NCBI RefSeq assembly: GCF_009469595.2
Contig: NZ_SSXV01000006.1
Location: 124,001-188,000, forward strand
Origin: Thauera sp. 2A1
GTDB lineage: Bacteria > Pseudomonadota > Gammaproteobacteria > Burkholderiales > Rhodocyclaceae
Direction: 5' to 3'
Length of the DNA: 64,000 nt
Positions 26,079 to 35,071 of this stretch are shown piece by piece. The notes under the pieces are model-generated. The model was not told where the DNA came from. It worked only from the letters and a program-made list of their open reading frames with translations, and searched no databases. A program made the position numbers and the translations under genes. The stretch's first letter is position 1; each line of letters opens with the position of its first letter.

Positions 26079-27341
26079 TCAGCCGATTCCATCACGGCCT
26101 GGCGCATCAGCCGCTTCCTGCTGTGGGCGCGCGAGTGCGCGCACTGCAGCGACCCGCGCCGCATGGACCGCCGCGGGAATCTGCGATTTGTCGGCGCAGG
26201 CGCGTGCGATCGCGCCCGCATCCACGGCGCGTATCGCCCCCACCGCGGCGCGCCAGCGCAGCGACGGATGCCAGTCGCGCCGGCTGCCGTCCTGGCCGCC
26301 GCGGCCGAGATGGTCGGCGGTGGCCGCCTCCAGCATCAGCAGGAAGCGTTCTGGCCGGCGCAGCGCGTCGCAGCGTTCGAGCACCTTCACCATCGTCTCG
26401 GGGCGCAGGATGTCGGCCTGTCCCAGGATGCCGTGCTCGCGCGCGAGCATCACTGCGAGGTCGCGGCAATCGGTGGGGGCGCGCAAGCGCTCGGACACCT
26501 CGCGCGCGTGTTCGGCGCTCTTCGCCTCGTGGCCGTAGTGGTGAGGCAGGATGTCGGCCGGCGTGTCGGCCTTGCCCAGGTCGTGCAGCAGACAGGCCCA
26601 GCGCGCAGCCAGCGGCAGGCTCATGGACGCGGCCTGGTCGATGACCATCAGCACGTGCTCGCCGGTGTCGATCTCGGGGTGATGCCGCGCCGGTTGCGGC
26701 ACGCCGAAGAGCCGCTCCAGTTCTGGCAGGATGTGGGCGAGCGCGCCGCATTCGCGCAGCGCCCGGATCATGCGCGACGGGTGCGACTCCATCAGCCCGC
26801 GCGCGAACTCCTGCCACACGCGTTCGGCGACGAGGTGATCGACTTCGCCCAGCGCCACCATGTGGCGCATCAGCGCCAGCGTCTCGGGCGCGATATGGAA
26901 GTCGGTGAAACGGGCGGCGAAGCGTGCCACGCGCAGGATGCGCAGCGGATCCTCGGCAAAGGCCGGCGACACGTGGCGGAATACCCGCGCCTGCAGGTCG
27001 GCGACGCCACCGTACGGGTCGATCAGCGTGCCGTCCTCATCGCGTGCGATGGCGTTGATCGTCAGGTCGCGGCGCGCAAGATCTTCCTCCAGCGTGACCT
27101 CCGGCGCCGCGTAGCAGACGAAGCCGGTGTAGCCGTTGCCGCTCTTGCGCTCGGTGCGCGCCAGCGCGTATTCCTCGCCGGTGGCCGGATGCAGGAATAC
27201 CGGAAAATCCTTGCCCACCGGGCGAAACCCCTGCGCCAGCATGTCCTCGGGCGAGCTGCCGACCACGACCCAGTCGCGGTCCTTGACCGGCAGTCCGAGC
27301 AGCGCGTCGCGGACGGCGCCGCCGACGATGTAGGCCCGCAT
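26079..27341 (-). CDS. cca: multifunctional CCA tRNA nucleotidyltransferase with HD domain
   Basis: 420 residues, start MRAYIVGGAVRDALLGLP. The class II nucleotidyltransferase head has GGAVRD, KDRDWVVVG, the two metal Asp (in the conserved R-R-D-x-T-I-N-A region: RRDLTINAIARDEDG) and the neck EDPLRILRVARFAARF. A C-terminal HD domain (CLLHDLGKADTP, near residue 265) marks the bifunctional gammaproteobacterial/betaproteobacterial form. It adds or repairs the 3' CCA of tRNAs. Its ATG overlaps the GST gene's stop (ATGA). Confidence 0.92.
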   Translation of the reverse strand: MRAYIVGGAVRDALLGLPVKDRDWVVVGSSPEDMLAQGFRPVGKDFPVFLHPATGEEYALARTERKSGNGYTGFVCYAAPEVTLEEDLARRDLTINAIARDEDGTLIDPYGGVADLQARVFRHVSPAFAEDPLRILRVARFAARFTDFHIAPETLALMRHMVALGEVDHLVAERVWQEFARGLMESHPSRMIRALRECGALAHILPELERLFGVPQPARHHPEIDTGEHVLMVIDQAASMSLPLAARWACLLHDLGKADTPADILPHHYGHEAKSAEHAREVSERLRAPTDCRDLAVMLAREHGILGQADILRPETMVKVLERCDALRRPERFLLMLEAATADHLGRGGQDGSRRDWHPSLRWRAAVGAIRAVDAGAIARACADKSQIPAAVHAARVAAVRALARPQQEAADAPGRDGIG

Positions 27342-27985
27342 CAGCCGTAGAGATCCTCGGCCGGTATGGACTCGGTTTCCGCCAGCGCGGCCGCTTCCCA
27401 TTCCTTCATCCACGGATTCGCGAGCATCGTCGCCAGGTATTCGCCCGCCGCGCCGTCGGGCTTCACGCCGTAGGTCTTGAAGCGGAAGCACACCGGCGCG
27501 AAGGCCGCGTCCGCCAGCGTGAAGCTGCCGAAGAGATGAGGTCCGGTGCCGCCGAAGCGCTTGCGGCAGTCGTTCCAGATCGCCACCACGCGCGCGATGT
27601 CGGCATCCACTTCGGGCGTGTGGCCGTGGCCGGTGTAATCCTTGCGGATGTTCATCGTCATGCGGCTGCGCAGGTTCTGGAAGCCGGAGTGCATCTCGGC
27701 CGTCACCGCACGCGCCGTCGCCCGCGCCGCGACATCGGCGGGCAACAGTTGTGGCGCCTTCTCGGCGAGGTATTCGCCGATCGCCAGCGAGTCCCACACC
27801 GCCAGTCCATGGTCGATGAGGCAGGGCACCTTGCCCGAGGGCGAGTGCGACAGGATGCGCTCGCGGCTGCCGGGGATGAACAGGGGGATACGGATCTCTT
27901 CGAAGGTGAAGCCGCCGGCGCGGGCGGCGATCCACGCGCGCAGCGACCATGAAGAGTAGTTCTTGTTGCCGATGATCAGCTTCAT
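27341..27985 (-). CDS. glutathione S-transferase family protein
   Basis: 214 residues starting MKLIIGNKNYSSWSLRAW. The N-terminal NYSSWSLRAWIAARAGG matches YfcF-like GSTs, in which the Ser near residue 11-12 contacts glutathione. GKVPCLIDHGLAVWDSLAIGEYL is the cis-Pro and glutathione-binding strand. The helical C-terminal half carries LFGSFTLADAAFAPV. Substrate unknown. First gene of a pair with cca. Confidence 0.88.
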   Translation of the reverse strand: MKLIIGNKNYSSWSLRAWIAARAGGFTFEEIRIPLFIPGSRERILSHSPSGKVPCLIDHGLAVWDSLAIGEYLAEKAPQLLPADVAARATARAVTAEMHSGFQNLRSRMTMNIRKDYTGHGHTPEVDADIARVVAIWNDCRKRFGGTGPHLFGSFTLADAAFAPVCFRFKTYGVKPDGAAGEYLATMLANPWMKEWEAAALAETESIPAEDLYG

Positions 27986-28024
27986 CGCGGGCTCCGTGTC
28001 AATTGGGGCGGTAGCGGCATGCGC

Positions 28025-28981
28025 TCAGCGGCGCGCATGCCGCCGGAAGGGATAGTAGCGTGCGCGGCTGGATTTCGTCCCCAGCCAGGTGGGCACCACA
28101 GCTTCCAGCGGCGTCGGGTGCAGGCCGAAGGGCAGTGGCACGCCGCTGGCGATGTTGTCGGCGCGCATCGAGCGCACGTTGTCGCGGCTCATCAGTGGTT
28201 GCGGCGCGAACTCCATCAGCGTGGCTTGAACCATCGCCAGCGATTCGGGCAAGGGGATGACCGGCCGCGGGCAGCCGACCTGCGCCGAGACGTACTCCAC
28301 CAACTGGCGCAGGGTGTAGACGGTGGGCCCGGCGAGCTCGAAGATCTGCCCCGCGGCGCCGGGGTCCTGCAGGCTGCGCCACACCACCTCGGCGACGTCC
28401 TCCACATAGACCGGCTGGAAGCGAGCGTTGGCGCCCGCCAGCGGCAGCACCGGGACGCTGCGCGCGAGATCGGCGAAGAGATTGAGGAAGCTGTCGCCGC
28501 GGCCGAAGATCACCGACGGACGCAGGATGGTCCACGCCAGATCGGCGCCGGTCGAGCGGATCGCCGCTTCACCGGCCGCCTTCGAGCGCTGGTATTCCGA
28601 CGGCCCGTTGACGTCGGCGCCCAGTGCGCTGATATGCACCAGCCGGCTGACGCCGGCGGCACGGCAGGCGGCGACGATCTTCTTCGGCAGCTCGACGTGC
28701 GCGCGCGCGAAATCCGGGCCGTAGGGGGCGCCTGAACGCGAATGCAGGATGCCTACCAGGCTCACCACCGCGTCGGCGCCGGTGAACAGGCGCTCGAGCG
28801 CGGCGGGATCATGCACGTCGGCCTCGACCACCTCGGCGTTCGGTAGCAGCAGCAGGTGGCCGGCGCGGCTGCGCCGCCGCGTGGGAACGAGGACATTGAC
28901 CCCTTCTTCGCACAACCGGTTGGCGATGGCGCTGCCGACGAAGCCGGAGCCACCGATGAGTACGACACGCTTGGGTTTCAT
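28025..28981 (-). CDS. NAD(P)-binding protein, complex I NDUFA9-like subfamily
   Basis: 318 residues from ATG 28981 (MKPKRVVLIGGSGFVGSAIANRL). The Rossmann motif GGSGFVG and the downstream HISALGADVNGPSEYQRSKAAGE show an atypical SDR (the Y-x-x-x-K region is changed to YQRSK). Closest in form to the NDUFA9/YbjT-type proteins, which bind NAD(P) but may not be enzymes. The N-terminus overlaps the lytic transglycosylase stop by four bases, so both are on one transcript. Confidence 0.85.
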   Translation of the reverse strand: MKPKRVVLIGGSGFVGSAIANRLCEEGVNVLVPTRRRSRAGHLLLLPNAEVVEADVHDPAALERLFTGADAVVSLVGILHSRSGAPYGPDFARAHVELPKKIVAACRAAGVSRLVHISALGADVNGPSEYQRSKAAGEAAIRSTGADLAWTILRPSVIFGRGDSFLNLFADLARSVPVLPLAGANARFQPVYVEDVAEVVWRSLQDPGAAGQIFELAGPTVYTLRQLVEYVSAQVGCPRPVIPLPESLAMVQATLMEFAPQPLMSRDNVRSMRADNIASGVPLPFGLHPTPLEAVVPTWLGTKSSRARYYPFRRHARR

Positions 28982-30933
28982 TGCAGGTCCCTGTCGTTGG
29001 ATGTAGCCACGCCCTCGAGGGTGCGCGGCGCGATGGTGCCGAGGCGGGCCTTCAGCGATTGCGGCCGCTTCTCCAGCATGGCGGCGTAGATGACGGTGTT
29101 GGTCATGACCTTGCGCACGTAGTCGCGGGTTTCGTCGAAGGGGATCGTCTCGGCGTAGATGGCGCCTTCCAGCGGCTTGTCGTCGCGCCAGCGGCGCGCG
29201 CGGCCGGGGCCGGCGTTGTAGCCGGCGCTGGCGAGCACCGGGTGGTTGTCCAGGCCTTCGAGAATCAGGCGCATGTAGCTGGTGCCCAACAGCACGTTGG
29301 TCTCGGGATCGCCCAGCCGCCCCGCGTGGTAGTCGCGCAGGCCGATCTTGTTCGCGACCCACTTGCCGGTGGCCGGCATCACCTGCATCAGGCCCTGCGC
29401 GCCGACGCTGGAGCGCGCGGGGATCACGAAGCGGCTCTCCTGTCGCATCAGGCCATACACCCAGCTCATGTCCAGGCCCTGGTTGCGTACCTGCGGCTCG
29501 ATGATGCCGCGGTAGGGCGTGAGGTAACGCAGCTCGAAATTGGCATTGGGGCTGGAACGCTCGGCGGTGTTGATGGCGCGATCGTAGATGTCGTATTTCA
29601 GCGCGATGCGCGCCGCGGCCGCGGCGAAGCCGTCGTCGCGGCCGCGCAGCGCCCAGTTCCACTCGCGCACGCCTTCGGTGCGCATGTCGAGGCGGAACAG
29701 CGCCAGCGCGCGTGCGAGCCCCGGATCGCTTTCTGCCTGGCGCACGTGTTCTGCACTGGCGGCATCGCCGGCTGGCGGGGGGGCGAACGCGCGGCCGAGT
29801 TCCTCCGCGGCGAGGATGCCGTAGAAGCTCGGCTCGCTAGCGATGCGCGCATACTGGGCTTCGGCTTCCGTGCGCTTGCGCGTGGCGGCCAGCGCGCGTC
29901 CCAGCCAGTAGGTCCATTCCGGGAGATCACGCTCGGCTGCGGGCATCGCCTCGATGGCGGTGCGCACCGTGGGCCAGTCGAGCGCGCGCAGTGCGCTGCG
30001 CACTCGCCAGGCGCGTTGTTGCGCGCTCATCGGCACGTTGCCTGCGGCGCGGAACCATTCGTTCGCTTCCGGCAGCAGGTCCAGCGCGGCCTGCCAGCCG
30101 AGTACGGCGAAGGCGTAGGCGCGGTCGCCAGCCTCGAGGCGATCCTGGATGCGCAGCAAACGCACATAGGCGCCGCGCGCATCGTCGCGTGCCATGCGTG
30201 CCAGCGCTGCGAGGGCGACTTCGCGCCCCGCCCGTGTCACCGCGAAGTTGGCCGGCAGACGGTCGAGGTACGGCGCGGGTGAGCGCACCGCCTGATCGAA
30301 TTCACCCATGGCCGGCATGCCCGACGGCAGCCAGGTCAGCGTGGTGCGGGCCGTCGCTGGCGTGCGTCCCTCGACCTGCCGGCGGACGCGCCACCAGACG
30401 TCGTCCTCACCCACCATCCCGAGTTCCACCGCGGCGCGCAAGGTCGGCTCGCAGGCGGCCGGGCTGTCGATCAGCTCCGTCCATTGCGCCGCGACTTCGC
30501 TCAGCACGCTGCGATCGCCGCTCATCAACCGGGCGGTGCGGGCGTGGCAGCGCAACTCGGTGTCCGGCACCTGCAGGTCGGGATAGACTTGCATGAAGCC
30601 GGTCCAGTCGCCGTCCTTGGCCAGCCGGCGCAGCCAGTCGCCGCGCAGGCGCTCGGCGAGCTGGCTACCCGCCTCGGTGACGAGGAACTCGGCGAGCTCG
30701 GCGGCGGGAGGCGATTCCGGGCGCGCCAGTTTGTTCGTCAGCAGCCAGTAACGCACGTAGGGGTCGAGCACGTGGCCGTCCTGCGTGGCGGCAAGCCGCT
30801 CCAGGGTGTTGCGGTCGCCGCTGCGCAGCGCGTCGCGCGCGGCCAAGATGCGTGCATCGCCGACCTGTCCGATGGCGCCGCCCGACAGCAGCAGCCCCGC
30901 CGCCACGACCGCTGCCCACAGCCTCTTCTTCAT
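28978..30933 (-). CDS. slt: soluble lytic murein transglycosylase
   Basis: 651 residues. A signal peptide of about 22 residues (LWAAVVAAGLLLSGGAIG) is followed by a long alpha-superhelical region (about 25-470) and the C-terminal SLT domain. The catalytic Glu is in GLMRQESRFVIPARSSVGAQGLMQVMP, near residue 495. Later motifs NVLLGTSYM and ASAGYNAGPGRARRW are standard. The enzyme cleaves peptidoglycan glycan strands in the periplasm, making 1,6-anhydro ends. It overlaps the NDUFA9-like gene. The first four codons lie 45 bases from the divergent 5-FCL gene. Confidence 0.92.
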   Translation of the reverse strand: MKKRLWAAVVAAGLLLSGGAIGQVGDARILAARDALRSGDRNTLERLAATQDGHVLDPYVRYWLLTNKLARPESPPAAELAEFLVTEAGSQLAERLRGDWLRRLAKDGDWTGFMQVYPDLQVPDTELRCHARTARLMSGDRSVLSEVAAQWTELIDSPAACEPTLRAAVELGMVGEDDVWWRVRRQVEGRTPATARTTLTWLPSGMPAMGEFDQAVRSPAPYLDRLPANFAVTRAGREVALAALARMARDDARGAYVRLLRIQDRLEAGDRAYAFAVLGWQAALDLLPEANEWFRAAGNVPMSAQQRAWRVRSALRALDWPTVRTAIEAMPAAERDLPEWTYWLGRALAATRKRTEAEAQYARIASEPSFYGILAAEELGRAFAPPPAGDAASAEHVRQAESDPGLARALALFRLDMRTEGVREWNWALRGRDDGFAAAAARIALKYDIYDRAINTAERSSPNANFELRYLTPYRGIIEPQVRNQGLDMSWVYGLMRQESRFVIPARSSVGAQGLMQVMPATGKWVANKIGLRDYHAGRLGDPETNVLLGTSYMRLILEGLDNHPVLASAGYNAGPGRARRWRDDKPLEGAIYAETIPFDETRDYVRKVMTNTVIYAAMLEKRPQSLKARLGTIAPRTLEGVATSNDRDLQ

Positions 30934-30978
30934 GCCTTAACATCCTCGCGAACAGCAACAAAACATACCACAGCAGCC

Positions 30979-31623
30979 ATGTCATTTCCCTACCCGACGT
31001 CCGATGCCGATGCCTGCGCCAACGTCGACGCAGCGCGCCGCGCGATGCGCGACCAGGCCCTGAAGGCGCGCCAGGCGCTGAGCGGCGAAGCGCGCGCGGA
31101 CCTCAACGAGCGCCTCGTCGGCCACCTCGACGGCCTGCTCGTCCGGCTGACGCCGGCAGTGCTGGGCTTCTGCTGGCCCTATCGCGCCGAGCCAGACCTG
31201 CGCGCTTGCGTCACCCGCTGGCTGGCACAAGGCGGTGCGCGCATCGCTGCCTTGCCGGTGGTGATCGACAAGGGGCAGGCCATGGCGTTCCGCCCGTGGA
31301 CGCCGGACTGCGCGATGAAGCCCGATCGCCACGGCATCCCGCATCCGGTCGCGGGCGAATTCGTCGTGCCCGACGTGGTGCTGGTGCCCCTCAACGCCTT
31401 CGATGCGGAGGGGTTTCGCCTCGGTTACGGCGGTGGTTACTTCGATCGCACGCTGGCGCGCATGCAGCCGCTCGCCGTCGGGGTGGGCTTCGAGCTGGGG
31501 CGCGTGGCGTCGGTCCTCCCGCAGCCACACGACATCGCCATGGACTGGATCGTCACCGAGGCGGGCGTGGCACGGCCGCAGCCGCGCCACACGCCGGCGG
31601 ATCAGCCGAGGAACAGCCGGTAG
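30979..31623 (+). CDS. 5-formyltetrahydrofolate cyclo-ligase
   Basis: 214 residues from ATG 30979 (MSFPYPTSDADACANVD); the long frame upstream is shadow of slt. Contains the family signature RLGYGGGYFDRTLA near residue 155 and the early basic R-x-x-x-L region LKARQALSGEARADLNERL. It converts 5-formyl-THF to 5,10-methenyl-THF with ATP. The last 22 bases overlap ilvA convergently; the C-terminal PRHTPADQPRNSR is probably a disordered tail. Confidence 0.87.
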   Translation: MSFPYPTSDADACANVDAARRAMRDQALKARQALSGEARADLNERLVGHLDGLLVRLTPAVLGFCWPYRAEPDLRACVTRWLAQGGARIAALPVVIDKGQAMAFRPWTPDCAMKPDRHGIPHPVAGEFVVPDVVLVPLNAFDAEGFRLGYGGGYFDRTLARMQPLAVGVGFELGRVASVLPQPHDIAMDWIVTEAGVARPQPRHTPADQPRNSR

Positions 31624-33119
31624 GCCGGGTTGTCGGTTTCCGCGACGTAGTCGTAGCCGAGCCGTTTCAGGAAATCGTCGAAGGCGGCCTTGTCCTCGGG
31701 CGGCACCTGCATGCCGACGAGCACGCGGCCGAAATCCGAGCCATGGTTGCGGTAGTGGAACATCGAGATGTTCCAGTCGGAGCGCAGCCGCGTCAGGAAG
31801 TGCATCAGCGCGCCCGGACGCTCCGGGAACACGAAGCGGTAGACCTGTTCGTGTTCGACCTGCGGCGCGTGGCCACCGACCATGTAGCGCACATGGGATT
31901 TGGCAACCTCGTCATCGGTGAGGTCGATGGCCGGCAGCTCGTGGCGTCCGAGCATGTCGACCAGCTTGGTGGCTTCGTTGCGGTTGTGCACCGTGACGCC
32001 GACGAAGATGTGCGCCTGCTGCGGGTCCGCGTAGCGGTAGTTGAACTCGGTGATGTTGCGGTTGCCGAGCACGCCGATGAACTTGCGGAACGAGCCGGGT
32101 CTTTCCGGGATGGTGACCGCCAGCACGGCTTCGCGCTGTTCGCCCAATTCGGCGCGCTCGGCGACGAAGCGCAGGCGGTCGAAGTTCATGTTGGCGCCGG
32201 AGGCGATGGCCACCAGGTGCTTGTCGCGCAGCTTGTGGCGCTTGGCGTATTCCTTGGCGCCGGCCACGGCGAGCGCACCGGCCGGCTCGACGATGGAGCG
32301 CGTGTCTTCGAACACATCCTTGATCGCTGCGCAGATTGCGTCGTTGTCGACCACGATCATCTCGTCCACATACTGCTGGCACAGGCGGAAGGTCTCGGCG
32401 CCGACTTCCTTCACCGCGGCGCCGTCGGCGAAGATGCCGACCTGGTCCAGCGTGATGCGCTTGCCGGCTGCCAGCGAGCGCGTCATGGCGTCGGCATCGA
32501 CGGCCTCGACGCCGATGATCTTCGTCTCCGGGCGCAGGCGCTTGATGTAGGCCGCGACGCCGGCGATCAGCCCGCCGCCGCCGACGCAGCAGAACACTGC
32601 GTGGATGGGCTGCGGATGGTCGCGCAGGATCTCCATGCCGATGGTGCCCTGGCCGGCGATGACGTCAGCATCGTCGAAGGGATGAACGAAGGTCAGCTTC
32701 TCGGCCTTCTCGAGTTCCAGCGCATGGGCATAGGCATCGGAGTAGGACTCGCCCGCCAGCACCACCTCGCCACCGCGCGCCGCCACTGCGTCGATCTTGA
32801 TCTGCGGTGTGGTGCTCGGCATCACGATCACCGCGCGCACCCCGAGCTTCTGCGCCGACAGCGCCACGCCCTGCGCGTGGTTGCCGGCCGAGGCGCAGAT
32901 CACGCCGCGCTTGAGGGCCTGCGGCGACATTTTCACCATCTTGTTGTACGCGCCGCGGATCTTGAAGCTGAACACCGGCTGCATGTCTTCCCGCTTCAGG
33001 TAGAGGCGGTTGTGGATGCGGGCGGAAAGGTTCGCTGCGAGGTCGAGGGGGGTTTCCTCGGCCACGTCATACACCTGGGCGTTGAGGATGCGTTCCAGGT
33101 AGTCCGGTGTGGCGGTCAT
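31602..33119 (-). CDS. ilvA: threonine ammonia-lyase, biosynthetic
   Basis: 505 residues, the length of the allosteric biosynthetic form. The PLP lysine is in FSFKIRGAYNKM, followed by SAGNHAQGVALSA, and the glycine loop CCVGGGGLIAGVA. The C-terminal third holds two ACT-like regulatory repeats (RFVAERAELGEQREAVLAV and the region containing HAPQVEHEQVYRFVFPERPGAL), where isoleucine inhibits. It makes 2-oxobutanoate for isoleucine synthesis. It lies 68 bases downstream of hprK on the same strand. Confidence 0.93.
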   Translation of the reverse strand: MTATPDYLERILNAQVYDVAEETPLDLAANLSARIHNRLYLKREDMQPVFSFKIRGAYNKMVKMSPQALKRGVICASAGNHAQGVALSAQKLGVRAVIVMPSTTPQIKIDAVAARGGEVVLAGESYSDAYAHALELEKAEKLTFVHPFDDADVIAGQGTIGMEILRDHPQPIHAVFCCVGGGGLIAGVAAYIKRLRPETKIIGVEAVDADAMTRSLAAGKRITLDQVGIFADGAAVKEVGAETFRLCQQYVDEMIVVDNDAICAAIKDVFEDTRSIVEPAGALAVAGAKEYAKRHKLRDKHLVAIASGANMNFDRLRFVAERAELGEQREAVLAVTIPERPGSFRKFIGVLGNRNITEFNYRYADPQQAHIFVGVTVHNRNEATKLVDMLGRHELPAIDLTDDEVAKSHVRYMVGGHAPQVEHEQVYRFVFPERPGALMHFLTRLRSDWNISMFHYRNHGSDFGRVLVGMQVPPEDKAAFDDFLKRLGYDYVAETDNPAYRLFLG

Positions 33120-33187
33120 GGCGGCTGCTGCTCTGCGGTAAAGATTCCGAGGGTATCAGCCGATCCCGCACTGCGGCAAGGCCGCGA

Positions 33188-34147
33188 TCAGTCGCCGACG
33201 TCGCCGTCGCCGCGATCGGCACCGTGTTCGAGCGCGCGCGTCTGGCGCTCGATGAAATCCTGGGTCGAGTCGATGCCACGCAACTGAAGGATGGCGGCGC
33301 GCACCGCGGTCTCGAGCAGCACCGCGAGGTTGCGTCCCGCGGCCACCGGCAGCACGACGCGCTGCACCGGCACCCCGAGGATGCTCTGGCGTTCTTGCTG
33401 CATCGGCAAGCGCAGCGGGTCGTTGGTGCCCGGCTGGCGCCGCTCGAGGTGGGCGACGAGGCGCAAGCGCATCTTGCGCCGGCAGGCCGTCTCGCCGAAC
33501 ACGGTGCGGATGTTGAGGATGCCGAGGCCGCGGACCTCGATGAAATCCTGCAGCATCTCTGGGCAGCGGCCTTCCAGTACGTTCGGTCCGATGCGGGCGA
33601 ACTCCACCACGTCGTCGGCCACGAGGCCGTGACCACGCGAGATCAGCTCGAGCGCGAGCTCGGATTTGCCGGCCCCGGAATCGCCGGTGATGAGCACGCC
33701 GACGCCGAGCACGTCCATGAACACGCCGTGCAGCGAGATGCGTTCGGCGAGCTTGCGCGACAGGAAGAGGCGCAGATGGTCGATGACGCTGGCCGACGCC
33801 TGCGGTGTCGTGAGCAGGGCCACGTCGCGCGACTGGCAGGCGGCGAGCACCGAGGGTGGCGGTTCGCAGCCGTCGGCGACGATGATCGCCGGCGGTCGCG
33901 CCGACAGGATCTCGGTGAGGTGATGGGTGACCTTGTCGTCCGGCTGGCGGCGTGCCCAGGCGAGCTCCGCGGTGCCGAGGATCTGCAGGCGGGTGGGATG
34001 GATCAGGTTCAGGTGGCCGACGAGGTCGGCTCCCCAGATCGACTCGTCGCTGACGGCAAGCTGCGCGTCGAGCCTCCCACTGACATGCTTGAGCTGAAGT
34101 CTGTCGCGCTGGGCGTCAAACAGTTGCGCTACGCTGATCCGGCGCAT
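33188..34147 (-). CDS. hprK: HPr kinase/phosphorylase
   Basis: 319 residues, start MRRISVAQLFDAQ. The Walker A site is GDSGAGKSELALEL (near 152-165) and the HprK/P signature is VRGLGILNIRTVFGE. GHGLVADDVVEF fits the phosphorylation-loop region. It phosphorylates HPr on Ser and also reverses it. As in many betaproteobacteria it sits in a rpoN-hpf-ptsN cluster of the nitrogen-related PTS branch rather than sugar PTS genes. It overlaps the end of ptsN by 32 bases, so the two are coupled. Confidence 0.92.
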   Translation of the reverse strand: MRRISVAQLFDAQRDRLQLKHVSGRLDAQLAVSDESIWGADLVGHLNLIHPTRLQILGTAELAWARRQPDDKVTHHLTEILSARPPAIIVADGCEPPPSVLAACQSRDVALLTTPQASASVIDHLRLFLSRKLAERISLHGVFMDVLGVGVLITGDSGAGKSELALELISRGHGLVADDVVEFARIGPNVLEGRCPEMLQDFIEVRGLGILNIRTVFGETACRRKMRLRLVAHLERRQPGTNDPLRLPMQQERQSILGVPVQRVVLPVAAGRNLAVLLETAVRAAILQLRGIDSTQDFIERQTRALEHGADRGDGDVGD

Positions 34148-34601
34148 CGGAGCCCCAGTTGGCGAACAGCTCGTGGAGTGCGGTTGCGTCCGGCGCGTCC
34201 GTCAGGCTCTCCCGGAAGCTGCGGTCGCTGAACATCTGCGCAAGTTCGGACAACAATTGCAGGTGCGTCTCGTTAGCCTGCTCCGGCACCAGCAGCACGA
34301 AGATGAGCCTGACCGGCTTCCCGTCCGGCGCGTCGAACTGGACCGGCGAGGAAAGTCTGAGGAAGGCGCCAGCGGCTTCCTTCAGGCCCTTGATGCGGCC
34401 GTGCGGGATCGCAACGCCCTGGCCCAGTCCGGTGGAACCGAGCCGCTCGCGCGCGAACAGGCTGTCGAATACCGTGCTGCGGGCAATACCCTGGTTGTTC
34501 TCGAACAGAAGTCCCGCCTGCTCGAAAACGCGCTTCTTGCTGCTCGCGTCGAGATCGGCGACCACGTTGGAAAGTGGCAGTAGTCGGGAAATGAGGCTCA
34601 T
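34116..34601 (-). CDS. ptsN: PTS IIA-like nitrogen regulatory protein
   Basis: 161 residues, start MSLISRLLPLSNVVADLDASSKKRV. The phosphorylated His is in GQGVAIPHGRIKGLKEAAG, near residue 67. RLIFVLLVPEQANETHLQLLSELAQMFSD is the conserved EIIA-Ntr core. A phospho-carrier that adjusts sigma-54 related and potassium/carbon responses. The gene follows hpf after 129 bases and overlaps hprK. Confidence 0.9.
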   Translation of the reverse strand: MSLISRLLPLSNVVADLDASSKKRVFEQAGLLFENNQGIARSTVFDSLFARERLGSTGLGQGVAIPHGRIKGLKEAAGAFLRLSSPVQFDAPDGKPVRLIFVLLVPEQANETHLQLLSELAQMFSDRSFRESLTDAPDATALHELFANWGSDAPDQRSATV

Positions 34602-34730
34602 GTCGGGAGGCGCGCACCGTTTTGCATGAACGGGGGCCGCGCAGGGGAGGTAGCGGTTCGGGGCGAGGGCGCGTGCGAAAGACGCGCCGATTATACGCTC
34701 ACCCCGGAAGGAGGACGGAAGCGCCGGGCC

Positions 34731-35054
34731 TCAGGCCTCGGGGCTCTGATGCTTCAACGAGTCGTGATGGTGGTCGTTCTGCTTCTGCTTGTATTTCTGG
34801 ACCTGGCGGTCGAGCTTGTCGGCCATGGCGTCGATCGCTGCGTAAAGGTCGTTGTCCTCGCTCTCGACGAAGATGTCCTTGCCGCGCACATGCACGGTGA
34901 CTTCAGCCTTCTGCTTCAGTTTCTCGATCGACAGGATCACGCTCACGCTGGTGACGTTGTCGAAGTGACGGACAACGCGGTCCAGCTTGGAGGACACGTA
35001 GTCGCGAATGGCCGGGGTGACTTCGATGTGACGTCCGGTGATGTTGAGATTCAT
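34731..35054 (-). CDS. hpf: ribosome hibernation promoting factor, short form
   Basis: 107 residues from ATG 35054 (MNLNITGRHIEVTPAIRDYVSS), preceded by GAGGAGTTGCC. The single S30AE domain with LDRVVRHFDNVTSVSVILS and the basic-acid pattern of HPF is present and the long C-terminal dimerisation domain is missing, so this is the short type. It binds the 30S A- and P-site region in stationary phase. Between rpoN (17 bases) and ptsN. Confidence 0.92.
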   Translation of the reverse strand: MNLNITGRHIEVTPAIRDYVSSKLDRVVRHFDNVTSVSVILSIEKLKQKAEVTVHVRGKDIFVESEDNDLYAAIDAMADKLDRQVQKYKQKQNDHHHDSLKHQSPEA

Positions 35055-35071
35055 GGCAACTCCTCTTGTTG

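Noticed and set aside
30852..33287. 811-codon plus-strand open frame over 5-FCL and ilvA
   Set aside because: Shadow frame over two well-supported genes.
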